This document shows positions 17,039 through 25,396 of a stretch of 40,549 nucleotides of DNA, piece by piece. The stretch's first letter is position 1, and every line of letters starts with the position of its first letter. The translations under genes and the position numbers were made by a program. The notes under the pieces are model-generated. The model was not told the origin of the DNA, did no database searches, and saw only the letters and a list, made by a program, of their open reading frames with translations. This DNA comes from Microcystis aeruginosa W13-11 (lineage in GTDB: Bacteria > Cyanobacteriota > Cyanobacteriia > Cyanobacteriales > Microcystaceae), in the NCBI GenBank assembly GCA_009995705.1, contig JAADBR010000021.1:1-40549 (forward strand), written 5' to 3'.

Positions 17039-20000
17039 ATGACTCAATCTATTCACCAATTATTTGAACAGCAGGTACAACGCACCTCTGAAGCTATGGC
17101 GCTGATTGGGGAAAACCGGCAAATTAGCTATGAAAGCTTAAATCAAAAAGCCAATCAACTGGCCCATTATTTACAAAAATGTGGGCTAAAACCGGAAAGT
17201 CTCGTCGGTTTATCTGTTGAACGTTCCCCGGAAATGGTGATGGCCCTTTTGGCTATTCTCAAAGCCGGATGCGCCTATGTTCCCCTCGACCCCGACTATT
17301 CCCCAGAGCGCTTGAACTATATGATACAAGATGCTCAATTATCCCTCATAATCACCAACAGTTATTTAATCGGTAAATTCGGGGACAATCAGAGAGTTAA
17401 ATTTCTGAAATTGGATGAAAATTGGGAGCTAATTGCCCTGGAAAAGCCGGAAAATCCCGATATTGAAGTAAACCCCAAAAACCTCGCTTATATTATCTAT
17501 ACATCAGGTTCCACGGGAAAACCCAAGGGGGTGATGATTGAACATCGCTCTGTGGTTAATTTTATTGAAGTGGTTAAGACTACTGCTAATCTCAGTCAAA
17601 GCGATCGAATTTTACAATTTGCCTCGATTAGTTTTGATGTTGCTGTGGAAGAAATTTATCCTTGCTTAACTGTTGGTGGCACAGTGTTTTTGCGAACTGA
17701 GGCGATGTTAAGCTCATTTTCTAGCTTTATCCAAAAGTGTCGAGAATGGCAACTGACAATCTTAGATTTACCCACAGCTTTTTGGCAGGCTTTAATTAGC
17801 GAATTAGCGCGAACTAAGGAACCCTTCCCTGAATCGGTGCGATTATTATTTGTGGGTGGAGAAAGTTTATTACCCGAAAAACTCAAACTATGGCAGCAAT
17901 ATATAGAAGAAATGTTACAAACCGGGAAACTTCGCCGAGTCCCCCAATTAATTAACGCTTATGGACCGACAGAAACCACCGTCGAAGCGACCTATTGTGA
18001 TTTATCTAATTATCAATTAACAGAAAACTGTACCTCTGTCCCTATTGGTCGTCCCATCGATCAGACACAAATCTATATTCTTGATCAGAATTTACATCCT
18101 GTCCCTCAAGGAACTCAAGGGGAGTTATATATTGGGGGTATTAGTTTAGCGAGAGGTTATCTCAATCAGCTAGAATTAACCCAAGAAAAATTTATCAATA
18201 ACCCTTTCAATCCCTCCGAACGGCTTTATAAAACTGGAGATTTGGGTCGCTATTTAGCCGATGGTGACATTGAATACTTAGGACGCATTGACAATCAAAT
18301 TAAGATTAGAGGTTTTCGGGTAGAACTAGGAGAAATTGAGAACGTATTGATTCAACACTCGGCGATTGAGTCGGCGGCGGTTATCCTCAGCCAAGATCAA
18401 TTAGGGGATAAACAGTTAATCGCTTATGTCGTTCCTTATCTAACTTCTGAGGATCCCTTAGAACAGGAAAAAACTCAACAAGAATATCTGGCTCTTTGGA
18501 AAACTGTTAATCAGCAAACCGACAGTAAAACACCTATTCAAAGTGATCTTACTTTTAATATTATTGGTTGGGATAGTAGCTATGATGGTCAGCCAATTCC
18601 CGAAGAAGAAATGCACGAATGGGTTAATAAAACCGTCGAGCGCATTCAAGAATTACACCCAGAAAAAGTTTTAGAAATTGGCTGCGGCACGGGATTATTA
18701 TTAACTCGAGTTGCCCCCGATTGTTGCGAGTATGTAGGTCTTGATTTTTCTCGTCCTGCTTTAGATCATATTCGGAAAATTCAGCAAGTAGTAGGCGGTT
18801 TAGATCATGTAACTTTGTGGGAACGAAGTGCCGATGATTTAGCGGGGTTGGAGTCAGAAAGTTTTGATACTGTTATCATGAACTCTGTGCTGCAACATTT
18901 CCCTAGTACCGCCTACCTATGGCAAGTTTTAGAAGGGTTGATTAAACGGGTTAAAAAAGGAGGTCATATTCTTGTTGGAGATATTCGTAATTTAGTCCTT
19001 TTGGAAACCTATTGTACTTCGGTGGAAGCTTATCGAGCTAATGATCATGTTCTTGCCTGCCAATTACGAGAAAGAATTACCCGCAAACAACAAGCAGAAG
19101 AAGAGTTGTTATTACATCCCTTTTTCTTCCTAGCACTTCAACAACAATTTTCTGAAATTACTCATGTGCAAATAAAACCCAAAACTGGGGTTTATGATAA
19201 TGAATTAACTCGCTTTCGTTACGAAGCAATTTTATCTATCAATAGTTCCGTTGAACCGTTGACAGAGATTGATTGGTTAGACTGGCAAAAAGAACAACTG
19301 AACTTAGCCGAAATTAAACGCATTTTAACTGAAGAGCAACCGAGAAATTTAGGTATTTATCGTATTCCTAATGCTCGTTTGAGTAAGGAGGTTAAAGTTC
19401 AACAATGGTTAGAAGAAGCTGATCAAAGCGACTCACTTAAGCAACTAAACCAGTGGCTAGATAAGCAGCCGAAGCATGGGGTAGAAATTGAGGGGATAAT
19501 GGCTCTTGTTGAGGATTTACCTTATCACCTAGAGATTAGCTGGATTAACACCGATGCTACAGGATCTTATGACCTAGTTTTTAGCCATAAATCCGCGCCA
19601 TTCCAACCAGCAATTTTTCCCATTAGTTCTCCTATTGAGGATATATTTACCTATGCTAATAATCCGATCGAGATTAAATTTAAGCAGCAATTAGTATTAG
19701 AACTAAGTCAATTTATTAAAAGCAAATTGCCAGAATATATGCTGCCCAATGCCATCATTATTTTAGACAAATTGCCCCTTACGCCCAATGATAAAATAGA
19801 TCGTCTGGCCTTATCAAAACTGGCAAAACCGAGTTATCTATTAACCAGTAATAAAGCCAATTTTGTGGCTCCTCGTAATCGAGAAGAAGAAATATTAGCG
19901 AACTTATGGTCTGAAGTTCTGCAGCTAGAGCCAATCGGTATTAATGATAACTTCTTTGAGTTAGGCGGAAATTCTCTCAAAGTCATTGTTTTATTGAATA

Positions 20001-21433
20001 GAATCCAAGAAAGGTTGAATAAAAACTTGCAGATGCTTGACCTATTTCAATCACCCACCATTGCTGAATTAGTAACTTGTCTGTCAGAAAAATCATCAAC
20101 ACTTAACATAATTGAGACAAAAAACATCCAATCTGCCGACGAAATTCGTTATTATCCGCCCTCTTTTGCCCAAGAGCGATTTTGGGATTATCGTCATTTA
20201 GGTAGCTTTTATTATTTACCTAATTACTTTCACTTAGAAGGAAAGCTAGATATAGCTATTTTGGAAAAAAGTCTCAATGAAATTGTTTGTCGCCATGAAA
20301 TTCTAAGAACAAAATTAGAAGAAATCAATGGTTCTTTAAAGCAGGTTGTCTATCCCAATACAAAGATCGCTCTTGCAATTATTGATCTGCGAAACCGCTC
20401 CGAAATAGAGCAACAGCAAGAAATAGAAAGAATAACCGTAGAAAAAATCAAAAAACAAGTTTTTCTGGACAAAGACCCTTGGTTGTTCGTTAATCTACTA
20501 CAATTGTCAGAAACATCTCATATTTTGCTGATCGGTTTACACATGATGCTGGCCAATGAACAATCTTCGGAAATATTAATGAAAGAATTGAGCCTTCTCT
20601 ACGATACTTTTCTCTCTGATAACCCTTCTCCTTTGCGCGAATTACCCCTACAGTATGGCGATTATGTGATTGCTGAACGTCAATCTCTTACAGAAAAAGG
20701 ACTAAAAATAAGGCGCGACTATTGGCAACAGTGGTTAAGTCGAGAACCTCAACCTTTAAACCTTCCCACTGACAGACCGCTACCGGAGGCGCAAAGCTTC
20801 CAGGCGGCCACCCTGGAAACGGAGATTTCTCCTGAACTAACTACTCAGTTAGAAATTTTGAGTCAGAAACAAAAAGTGACTTTTTTTACCACCATAGCCA
20901 CTACCTTTGGACTTTTACTCCATCAGTATGCTCCGAAGGAAAGTCTCGTTATCGGCGTTCCAGCGATTGATAGCAATCAGGAGCAATTTGCATCTGTCAT
21001 GGGAGATTTTGGTAAGCACTTGCTTTTAAGACTTGATTTTGGCGAAAATGACCACTTTTCCCACCTATTAAAACGGGTTCAACAGGAGATGCTTGCTGTT
21101 ATCACTCACCAAGATGTACCTTTTGAGCAAATCGCCAAAACCTTTGACCCGCCGATAGAGCGAAATAAACGCTTTTTTAGAGTGTATTTAGACTTTTTGC
21201 AAAAAGCTCCCAGAGAGCATTTAGAATTATCGGGTTTGAATGTCACCCCCATACCGCTTAAATTATCAATGGCAAGAGTAGATTTAGGAGTATTGTTCTG
21301 GGAAAAAAATACCCCTTCCGGAACTGTTCTTCAGCTATGGTGGAAGTATAAAAAAGATTTGTTTGAAGCGGATACCATCGCTAGGATAGCGTCAAATTTT
21401 GAAAATTTATTGGAGGTAATCGTCAGTCAATGA
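17039..21433 (+). CDS. NRPS module A-(N-methyltransferase)-PCP-C for a basic amino acid
   Basis: 1464 residues. Adenylation core motifs from 20: IYTSGSTGKPKG, NAYGPTETT, YKTGDLGRYLADG, then IKIRGFRVELGEIE near 418. A methyltransferase domain (LEIGCGTG near 543) is nested between this point and PNDKIDR near 913, the usual site of amino-N-methylating domains. Carrier Ser979 in LGGNSLK. C-terminal condensation-like domain about 1040-1460. My hand-read pocket is roughly D-V-E-D-F-G-A-V-E-K; acidic residues at positions 239 and 278 suit Arg or Lys, consistent with N-methyl-arginine. The condensation motif HHxxxDG reads HMMLANE at 1168-1174, so catalytic His, Asp and Gly are all replaced. No thioesterase. 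Its stop overlaps the aminotransferase start (ATGA). Confidence 0.95.
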   Translation: MTQSIHQLFEQQVQRTSEAMALIGENRQISYESLNQKANQLAHYLQKCGLKPESLVGLSVERSPEMVMALLAILKAGCAYVPLDPDYSPERLNYMIQDAQLSLIITNSYLIGKFGDNQRVKFLKLDENWELIALEKPENPDIEVNPKNLAYIIYTSGSTGKPKGVMIEHRSVVNFIEVVKTTANLSQSDRILQFASISFDVAVEEIYPCLTVGGTVFLRTEAMLSSFSSFIQKCREWQLTILDLPTAFWQALISELARTKEPFPESVRLLFVGGESLLPEKLKLWQQYIEEMLQTGKLRRVPQLINAYGPTETTVEATYCDLSNYQLTENCTSVPIGRPIDQTQIYILDQNLHPVPQGTQGELYIGGISLARGYLNQLELTQEKFINNPFNPSERLYKTGDLGRYLADGDIEYLGRIDNQIKIRGFRVELGEIENVLIQHSAIESAAVILSQDQLGDKQLIAYVVPYLTSEDPLEQEKTQQEYLALWKTVNQQTDSKTPIQSDLTFNIIGWDSSYDGQPIPEEEMHEWVNKTVERIQELHPEKVLEIGCGTGLLLTRVAPDCCEYVGLDFSRPALDHIRKIQQVVGGLDHVTLWERSADDLAGLESESFDTVIMNSVLQHFPSTAYLWQVLEGLIKRVKKGGHILVGDIRNLVLLETYCTSVEAYRANDHVLACQLRERITRKQQAEEELLLHPFFFLALQQQFSEITHVQIKPKTGVYDNELTRFRYEAILSINSSVEPLTEIDWLDWQKEQLNLAEIKRILTEEQPRNLGIYRIPNARLSKEVKVQQWLEEADQSDSLKQLNQWLDKQPKHGVEIEGIMALVEDLPYHLEISWINTDATGSYDLVFSHKSAPFQPAIFPISSPIEDIFTYANNPIEIKFKQQLVLELSQFIKSKLPEYMLPNAIIILDKLPLTPNDKIDRLALSKLAKPSYLLTSNKANFVAPRNREEEILANLWSEVLQLEPIGINDNFFELGGNSLKVIVLLNRIQERLNKNLQMLDLFQSPTIAELVTCLSEKSSTLNIIETKNIQSADEIRYYPPSFAQERFWDYRHLGSFYYLPNYFHLEGKLDIAILEKSLNEIVCRHEILRTKLEEINGSLKQVVYPNTKIALAIIDLRNRSEIEQQQEIERITVEKIKKQVFLDKDPWLFVNLLQLSETSHILLIGLHMMLANEQSSEILMKELSLLYDTFLSDNPSPLRELPLQYGDYVIAERQSLTEKGLKIRRDYWQQWLSREPQPLNLPTDRPLPEAQSFQAATLETEISPELTTQLEILSQKQKVTFFTTIATTFGLLLHQYAPKESLVIGVPAIDSNQEQFASVMGDFGKHLLLRLDFGENDHFSHLLKRVQQEMLAVITHQDVPFEQIAKTFDPPIERNKRFFRVYLDFLQKAPREHLELSGLNVTPIPLKLSMARVDLGVLFWEKNTPSGTVLQLWWKYKKDLFEADTIARIASNFENLLEVIVSQ

Positions 21434-22794
21434 AACCCGACCAATCCCACGTTTTTAATACAACTCGTTGGCATAATACCTGTTTAATGGCAGAATCGGG
21501 AAAGGGTATTTATGTTTATGATTCAGAGGGAAAAACCTATCTAGATGCCATCGGGGGGACTCATGTTATTTCCATCGGTCACGGTGTCCCAGAAGTGGCC
21601 GATGCCATGGCAGAACAAGCTCGTCAACTGTGTTTTATTCATAAGGCTCAATTCACCAGTGAACCCCAAGAAAAGTTGGCTAATGTGGTGACAACAATGG
21701 CTCCCGAAGGTATGGATAGAGTCGGTTTTGTCACCAGTGGTTCAACCGCTAATGAAATGGCTTTTCAAATAGCTCTTTATTACCATAAACTACGAGGCAA
21801 AACCAGCAAATACAAAATTATTTCTCGTTGGCATAGCTATCACGGACATACAATTGCCACTCTCGCCATGACTGGTAGTAGGTTTGTGCGAGAAAGTTTA
21901 TCACCCTTTGACCTCTTAAATTTTCCCCATATTCAAGCACCTCACTGTTATCAATGTCCCTATAAACTTACCTATCCCAGTTGTGAATTAACTTGTGCTA
22001 ATGAGCTAGCAAGAATAATCGAACAGGAAGGAGCAGATACCATAGCAACGTTCGTGGCTGAACCGATTATTGGCGGTGCTGGGAGTGCCATTGTTCCGCC
22101 TCCTGGCTATTATGAAAAAGTGCGAGAAATTTGTGATTTCTATGATATTCTTTGGATTTCTGAGGAAGTTATCACGGGTTTTGGTCGAACGGGTAAAAAC
22201 TTTGGGGTTGACCATTGGGCGGCAATTCCCGACATAATTACAGCCACGAAAGCCTTAAGCAGCGGGTACACTCCCATTGGTGCAGTTATTGTTCATCAAC
22301 GGGTTCGGGAAGTATTTGACCATGGGGCTAAAAATATACCCCTGTCATTGTTTACCTATGCCGGTCATCCGATTAGTTGCGCCGCGGCTTTAGCCGTGCA
22401 GAACTATATGGCTAAACACAATTTAATAGAACGATGTGCAGTGATGGGTAAATACCTCAAACATCAGTTACAAAAACTGGCTGAACGGGAGCCAATCATA
22501 GGCGATGTTCGGGGGGAAGGATTATTAATCGGAATTGAATTTGTTAAAAATCGAGACAATCATCAACCTTTCTCTCGTTCCCTGGGTATCACTGAAAAAA
22601 TTATGCAAGTGGGCTTGGAAAATGGATTAATACTCAGAGGCAGGTTTGGTACTGGTGTCGGAGTCGATGGAGACCATATCTTAATTTCGCCACCCTTTAT
22701 TATCACAGAAACTCAATGTGATGAATTGGTGGAAAAGTTAGAGTTAACTTTCAAGCAAGTAAAACAGTCTTTAAAGTTGGTTGAGGTGTGTTAA
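21430..22794 (+). CDS. Class III PLP aminotransferase
   Basis: 454 residues, fold type I. Recognisable segments are YLDAIGGTHVISIGHG, VTSGSTANEMAFQ, WHSYHGHT, AEPIIGGAGSAIVPP, EEVITGFGRTGK, and the PLP-binding Lys274 in TATKALSSGY. Overlaps the NRPS by 4 bases, so translation is coupled. Its likely job is to convert an aldehyde, made by a stand-alone thioester reductase, into the amine of the aromatic building block. An omega-amino or keto-acid substrate is the other possibility. The region 154-180 contains a Cys cluster (CYQCPYKLTYPSCELTC) of the kind seen in several class III members. Confidence 0.93.
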   Translation: MKPDQSHVFNTTRWHNTCLMAESGKGIYVYDSEGKTYLDAIGGTHVISIGHGVPEVADAMAEQARQLCFIHKAQFTSEPQEKLANVVTTMAPEGMDRVGFVTSGSTANEMAFQIALYYHKLRGKTSKYKIISRWHSYHGHTIATLAMTGSRFVRESLSPFDLLNFPHIQAPHCYQCPYKLTYPSCELTCANELARIIEQEGADTIATFVAEPIIGGAGSAIVPPPGYYEKVREICDFYDILWISEEVITGFGRTGKNFGVDHWAAIPDIITATKALSSGYTPIGAVIVHQRVREVFDHGAKNIPLSLFTYAGHPISCAAALAVQNYMAKHNLIERCAVMGKYLKHQLQKLAEREPIIGDVRGEGLLIGIEFVKNRDNHQPFSRSLGITEKIMQVGLENGLILRGRFGTGVGVDGDHILISPPFIITETQCDELVEKLELTFKQVKQSLKLVEVC

Positions 22795-22796
22795 AG

Positions 22797-23010
22797 ATGA
22801 TCGCTCAAAAAATTCTGCTACAAACAGCTAAATCTTATCCTAACTATGGCGGCGGTTACTATTTCTAAAGGCGCAGCTAATTTGGTCAGTCACCCTGCTC
22901 AAAGAATTTATCGAGAGGCTCTCGTTTCTGCTGTTTCTGGTCAAACTGAAGGAATAATACATTCAAGCCTAGAATTGTTGACAACTAAGGCAAAATCGTT
23001 AATAATTTAG
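22797..23010 (+). pseudogene. Remnant resembling an acyl-CoA dehydrogenase C-terminus
   Basis: Two overlapping frames together read like one damaged gene. The first begins ATG at 22797 (MIAQKILLQTAK, ends GGGYYF). A frame shifted relative to it then runs to 23010 and contains SHPAQRIYREALVSAVSGQT followed by EGIIHSSLELL. The block HPAQRxYREALxxxxSGQT followed by a short helix is typical of the last helix of acyl-CoA dehydrogenases. No other domain survives. It may be the rest of an oxidase once encoded between the aminotransferase and the second methyltransferase-like gene. The match is from memory, so confidence is modest. 23011-23083 shows nothing else. Confidence 0.4.
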
Positions 23011-23083
23011 AGAAGGATTTATTCTTAGCGAAAAATACTTTTTTTAGGGAATCCGTAAGCTCAATCAAAAAGGCCATTAAATT

Positions 23084-24121
23084 ATGTTTAATCTTTCCAG
23101 AGAAAACCCAAACCAAATATCTCCCAGAGACACCGTTTTACTAATGATTAGGGGGTTTCAGATCAGTCAATGTATCTATGCTGCTGTAAAATTAGGAATT
23201 CTTGATCTGTTAGGAGATGGCTCAAAACACTATCAAGAATTAGCGACGGAAACTAACACTCATGCTGATTCTCTTTATCGTCTTTTGCGAACTTTGGTCA
23301 GTTTAGGAGTTTTGCAAGAAAATCAACCAGATTATTTTCAAAATACTTCCTTAGCGGCTTATCTAAGGGATGATCAAGTGGGAACTTTACGCAACTGGCT
23401 AATTACCGAGATAGAAGAAAGTTATGCTTGTTGGGGCAATTTTACCCAAAGTTTAACTACTGGAGAAGGAGCTTTTAAAGCCATGTATGGTCTTGATATT
23501 GAGGAGTACCATCGAGAGAATCCTAGCCTCAATAAAGTTTATGATCAATCAATGAATGATATAACCACATTCCAAATAGCTAAAATATTAGAAGCTTATG
23601 ATTTCTCCTCCGTAGAAGTATTGGCAGATATTGGTGGCGGTCAGGGAAAACTGATTGCTGCTATCTTAAAACGTTACCCTCAAATAAAAGGGATACTTTT
23701 TGAACAGCCATACTCCCTTGAAAAAGCCAAAAATTTATTGAAACAGGAAGGGGTAAGCGAACGCTGTGAGTTGATAAGTGGAGATTTTTTTGAATCGGTT
23801 CCCGTCGTAGCGGATGTTTATTTACTCAAGCAAGTTTTGCTCAGTTGGAATGATCAACAAGTGGTTAATATTCTCAAAAACTGTCGCCAGTATATGCCTT
23901 CCACATCTCGATTATTAATTGCAGAAAGAATTATCCGCAAAATTTATTGGAGAGACAATTTAGCTGATCTACAGTTATGGATGCTTCATTCAGGAAAAAT
24001 TCGCTCAGAAAATGAATTAAAAGTCCTATTAACAAGTGCTGGATTTCAAATAGATAAAATTATTGACACTATGCCTGTGCAGAGTTTGATTGAAGCAAGT
24101 CCACTCCCTAAATTAAATTAG
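23084..24121 (+). CDS. O-methyltransferase-fold protein lacking the catalytic His, copy 2
   Basis: 345 residues, closely related along its whole length to the protein at 15197 (shared MFNL start, RGFQISQCIYAA, FLRT/LLRT, EIEESYA, LTTG). The SAM site is DIGGGQGKLIAAIL. The catalytic-base position reads LKQVLLSWND, again Leu in place of His, with Ser for the neighbouring Asp. It lies 17 bases before thioester reductase 2, suggesting coupled function on a carrier-bound or freshly reduced aromatic intermediate. The same loss in both copies suggests a selected function other than ordinary O-methylation, or a different base. Confidence 0.88.
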   Translation: MFNLSRENPNQISPRDTVLLMIRGFQISQCIYAAVKLGILDLLGDGSKHYQELATETNTHADSLYRLLRTLVSLGVLQENQPDYFQNTSLAAYLRDDQVGTLRNWLITEIEESYACWGNFTQSLTTGEGAFKAMYGLDIEEYHRENPSLNKVYDQSMNDITTFQIAKILEAYDFSSVEVLADIGGGQGKLIAAILKRYPQIKGILFEQPYSLEKAKNLLKQEGVSERCELISGDFFESVPVVADVYLLKQVLLSWNDQQVVNILKNCRQYMPSTSRLLIAERIIRKIYWRDNLADLQLWMLHSGKIRSENELKVLLTSAGFQIDKIIDTMPVQSLIEASPLPKLN

Positions 24122-24138
24122 ATATATCCTAGCAAAGA

Positions 24139-25341
24139 ATGAGCAATCAAGAATGTATTCCAGATTTTAAAATAGAAGCTATTCTCAATCCTGATATTAG
24201 TTTTGACAGTCCTCTGAAGGATGATATTGACGAGCCAAAATCAATTTTTTTAACCGGTGCTACTGGATTTTTAGGGGCTTATTTGCTCTGGGAACTGATC
24301 GATCAAACCACCGCTAATGTCTATTGTTTAATTCGTTGTCATACTTTAGAAACTGGTAAACAGCGACTAAAAGAAAACCTACAATCTTACCAACTTTGGC
24401 AGCAACATTTTGATGCTCGTATTATTCCAATGCTTGGCGATTTAGCTCAACCATTGTTAGGTCTTTCTGAGAAAGAGTTTTGTCAATTAGCCACCAAGAT
24501 TGATGTTATTTATCATAACGGATCAGAAAACGACCCGATCACCCCTTACTCCCAAATGAAAGCGGTTAATGTTCTGGGAACTCAAGAAATTCTTAAGTTA
24601 GCCGGACTGAGAAAAACTAAACCTGTTCATTTTATCTCGACACTCGCCATTTTTTTTAGTCAGGTTCAAAGACAAGATACAGCCATTAGAGAGACGGACT
24701 TTCCTCTATTTTCTTCCAGTTTAAATACGGGCTATAAACAAAGCAAATGGGTGGCTGAAGAATTAATACACCTAGCTCAAAAAAGAGGTTTGCCTGTCTC
24801 TATTTATCGACCCACAAGAATTATGGGTGACAGCAAAACTGGAATTTATAGAAAATCGAGTAATTTCTTTTTTCGGTTTATTCAAATATGTATTAAATTA
24901 GAAAAATTTCCCACTTTTGATGTGGATATCAATATTATTCCCATTGACTATGCCAGTAAAGCTATTGTTTATCTTTCAAGGCAAAAGCAACTTTTAGGAA
25001 AAACCTTTCATTTAGTTAATCCTGAATCAATTTCATGGCAGAGACTTTTTGAGCTAATTAATGCCTGTGGTTATGCCACTGAAGCGGTATCCGATAAAAA
25101 TTGGTTAGTGATGGTTGAAAATTACCTTTTTGAGCAGGGAGGAGAAAAAGCCGTTAGTTCTTGGTTCCCAATTATTTTAAAATCAGCTAAAATGATTGGT
25201 CAGACAAAGCCTCGCTTCGATGCTTGTCAAACCATCGAGGGATTAGCCCATAGCTCAATCGTTTGTCATCCTCTCGATTTATCCCTGATCTCTACTTATT
25301 TACTTGCTTGGAAAAAATATGAGACAAAAATGTTAAACTAG
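24139..25341 (+). CDS. Stand-alone thioester reductase (NRPS TD-type), copy 2
   Basis: 400 residues, paralogue of the protein at 1542 with the catalytic Tyr at the same residue number. Motifs are LTGATGFLGAYLLWEL, the Thr in STLA, and Y199-x3-K203 in YKQSKWVAE. It departs from copy 1 in the loop after IIYHNG: the usual AxVN is replaced by SENDP, which may alter substrate binding. The C-terminal third is also less conserved. It could reduce a different thioester from copy 1, or carry out a second step. Ends 55 bases before the exporter gene. Confidence 0.88.
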   Translation: MSNQECIPDFKIEAILNPDISFDSPLKDDIDEPKSIFLTGATGFLGAYLLWELIDQTTANVYCLIRCHTLETGKQRLKENLQSYQLWQQHFDARIIPMLGDLAQPLLGLSEKEFCQLATKIDVIYHNGSENDPITPYSQMKAVNVLGTQEILKLAGLRKTKPVHFISTLAIFFSQVQRQDTAIRETDFPLFSSSLNTGYKQSKWVAEELIHLAQKRGLPVSIYRPTRIMGDSKTGIYRKSSNFFFRFIQICIKLEKFPTFDVDINIIPIDYASKAIVYLSRQKQLLGKTFHLVNPESISWQRLFELINACGYATEAVSDKNWLVMVENYLFEQGGEKAVSSWFPIILKSAKMIGQTKPRFDACQTIEGLAHSSIVCHPLDLSLISTYLLAWKKYETKMLN

Positions 25342-25396
25342 CAGAGGCTCAACTGCTGCCCAACTACCAATAGCGTCAACCCCTTTTTTTGGAAAT

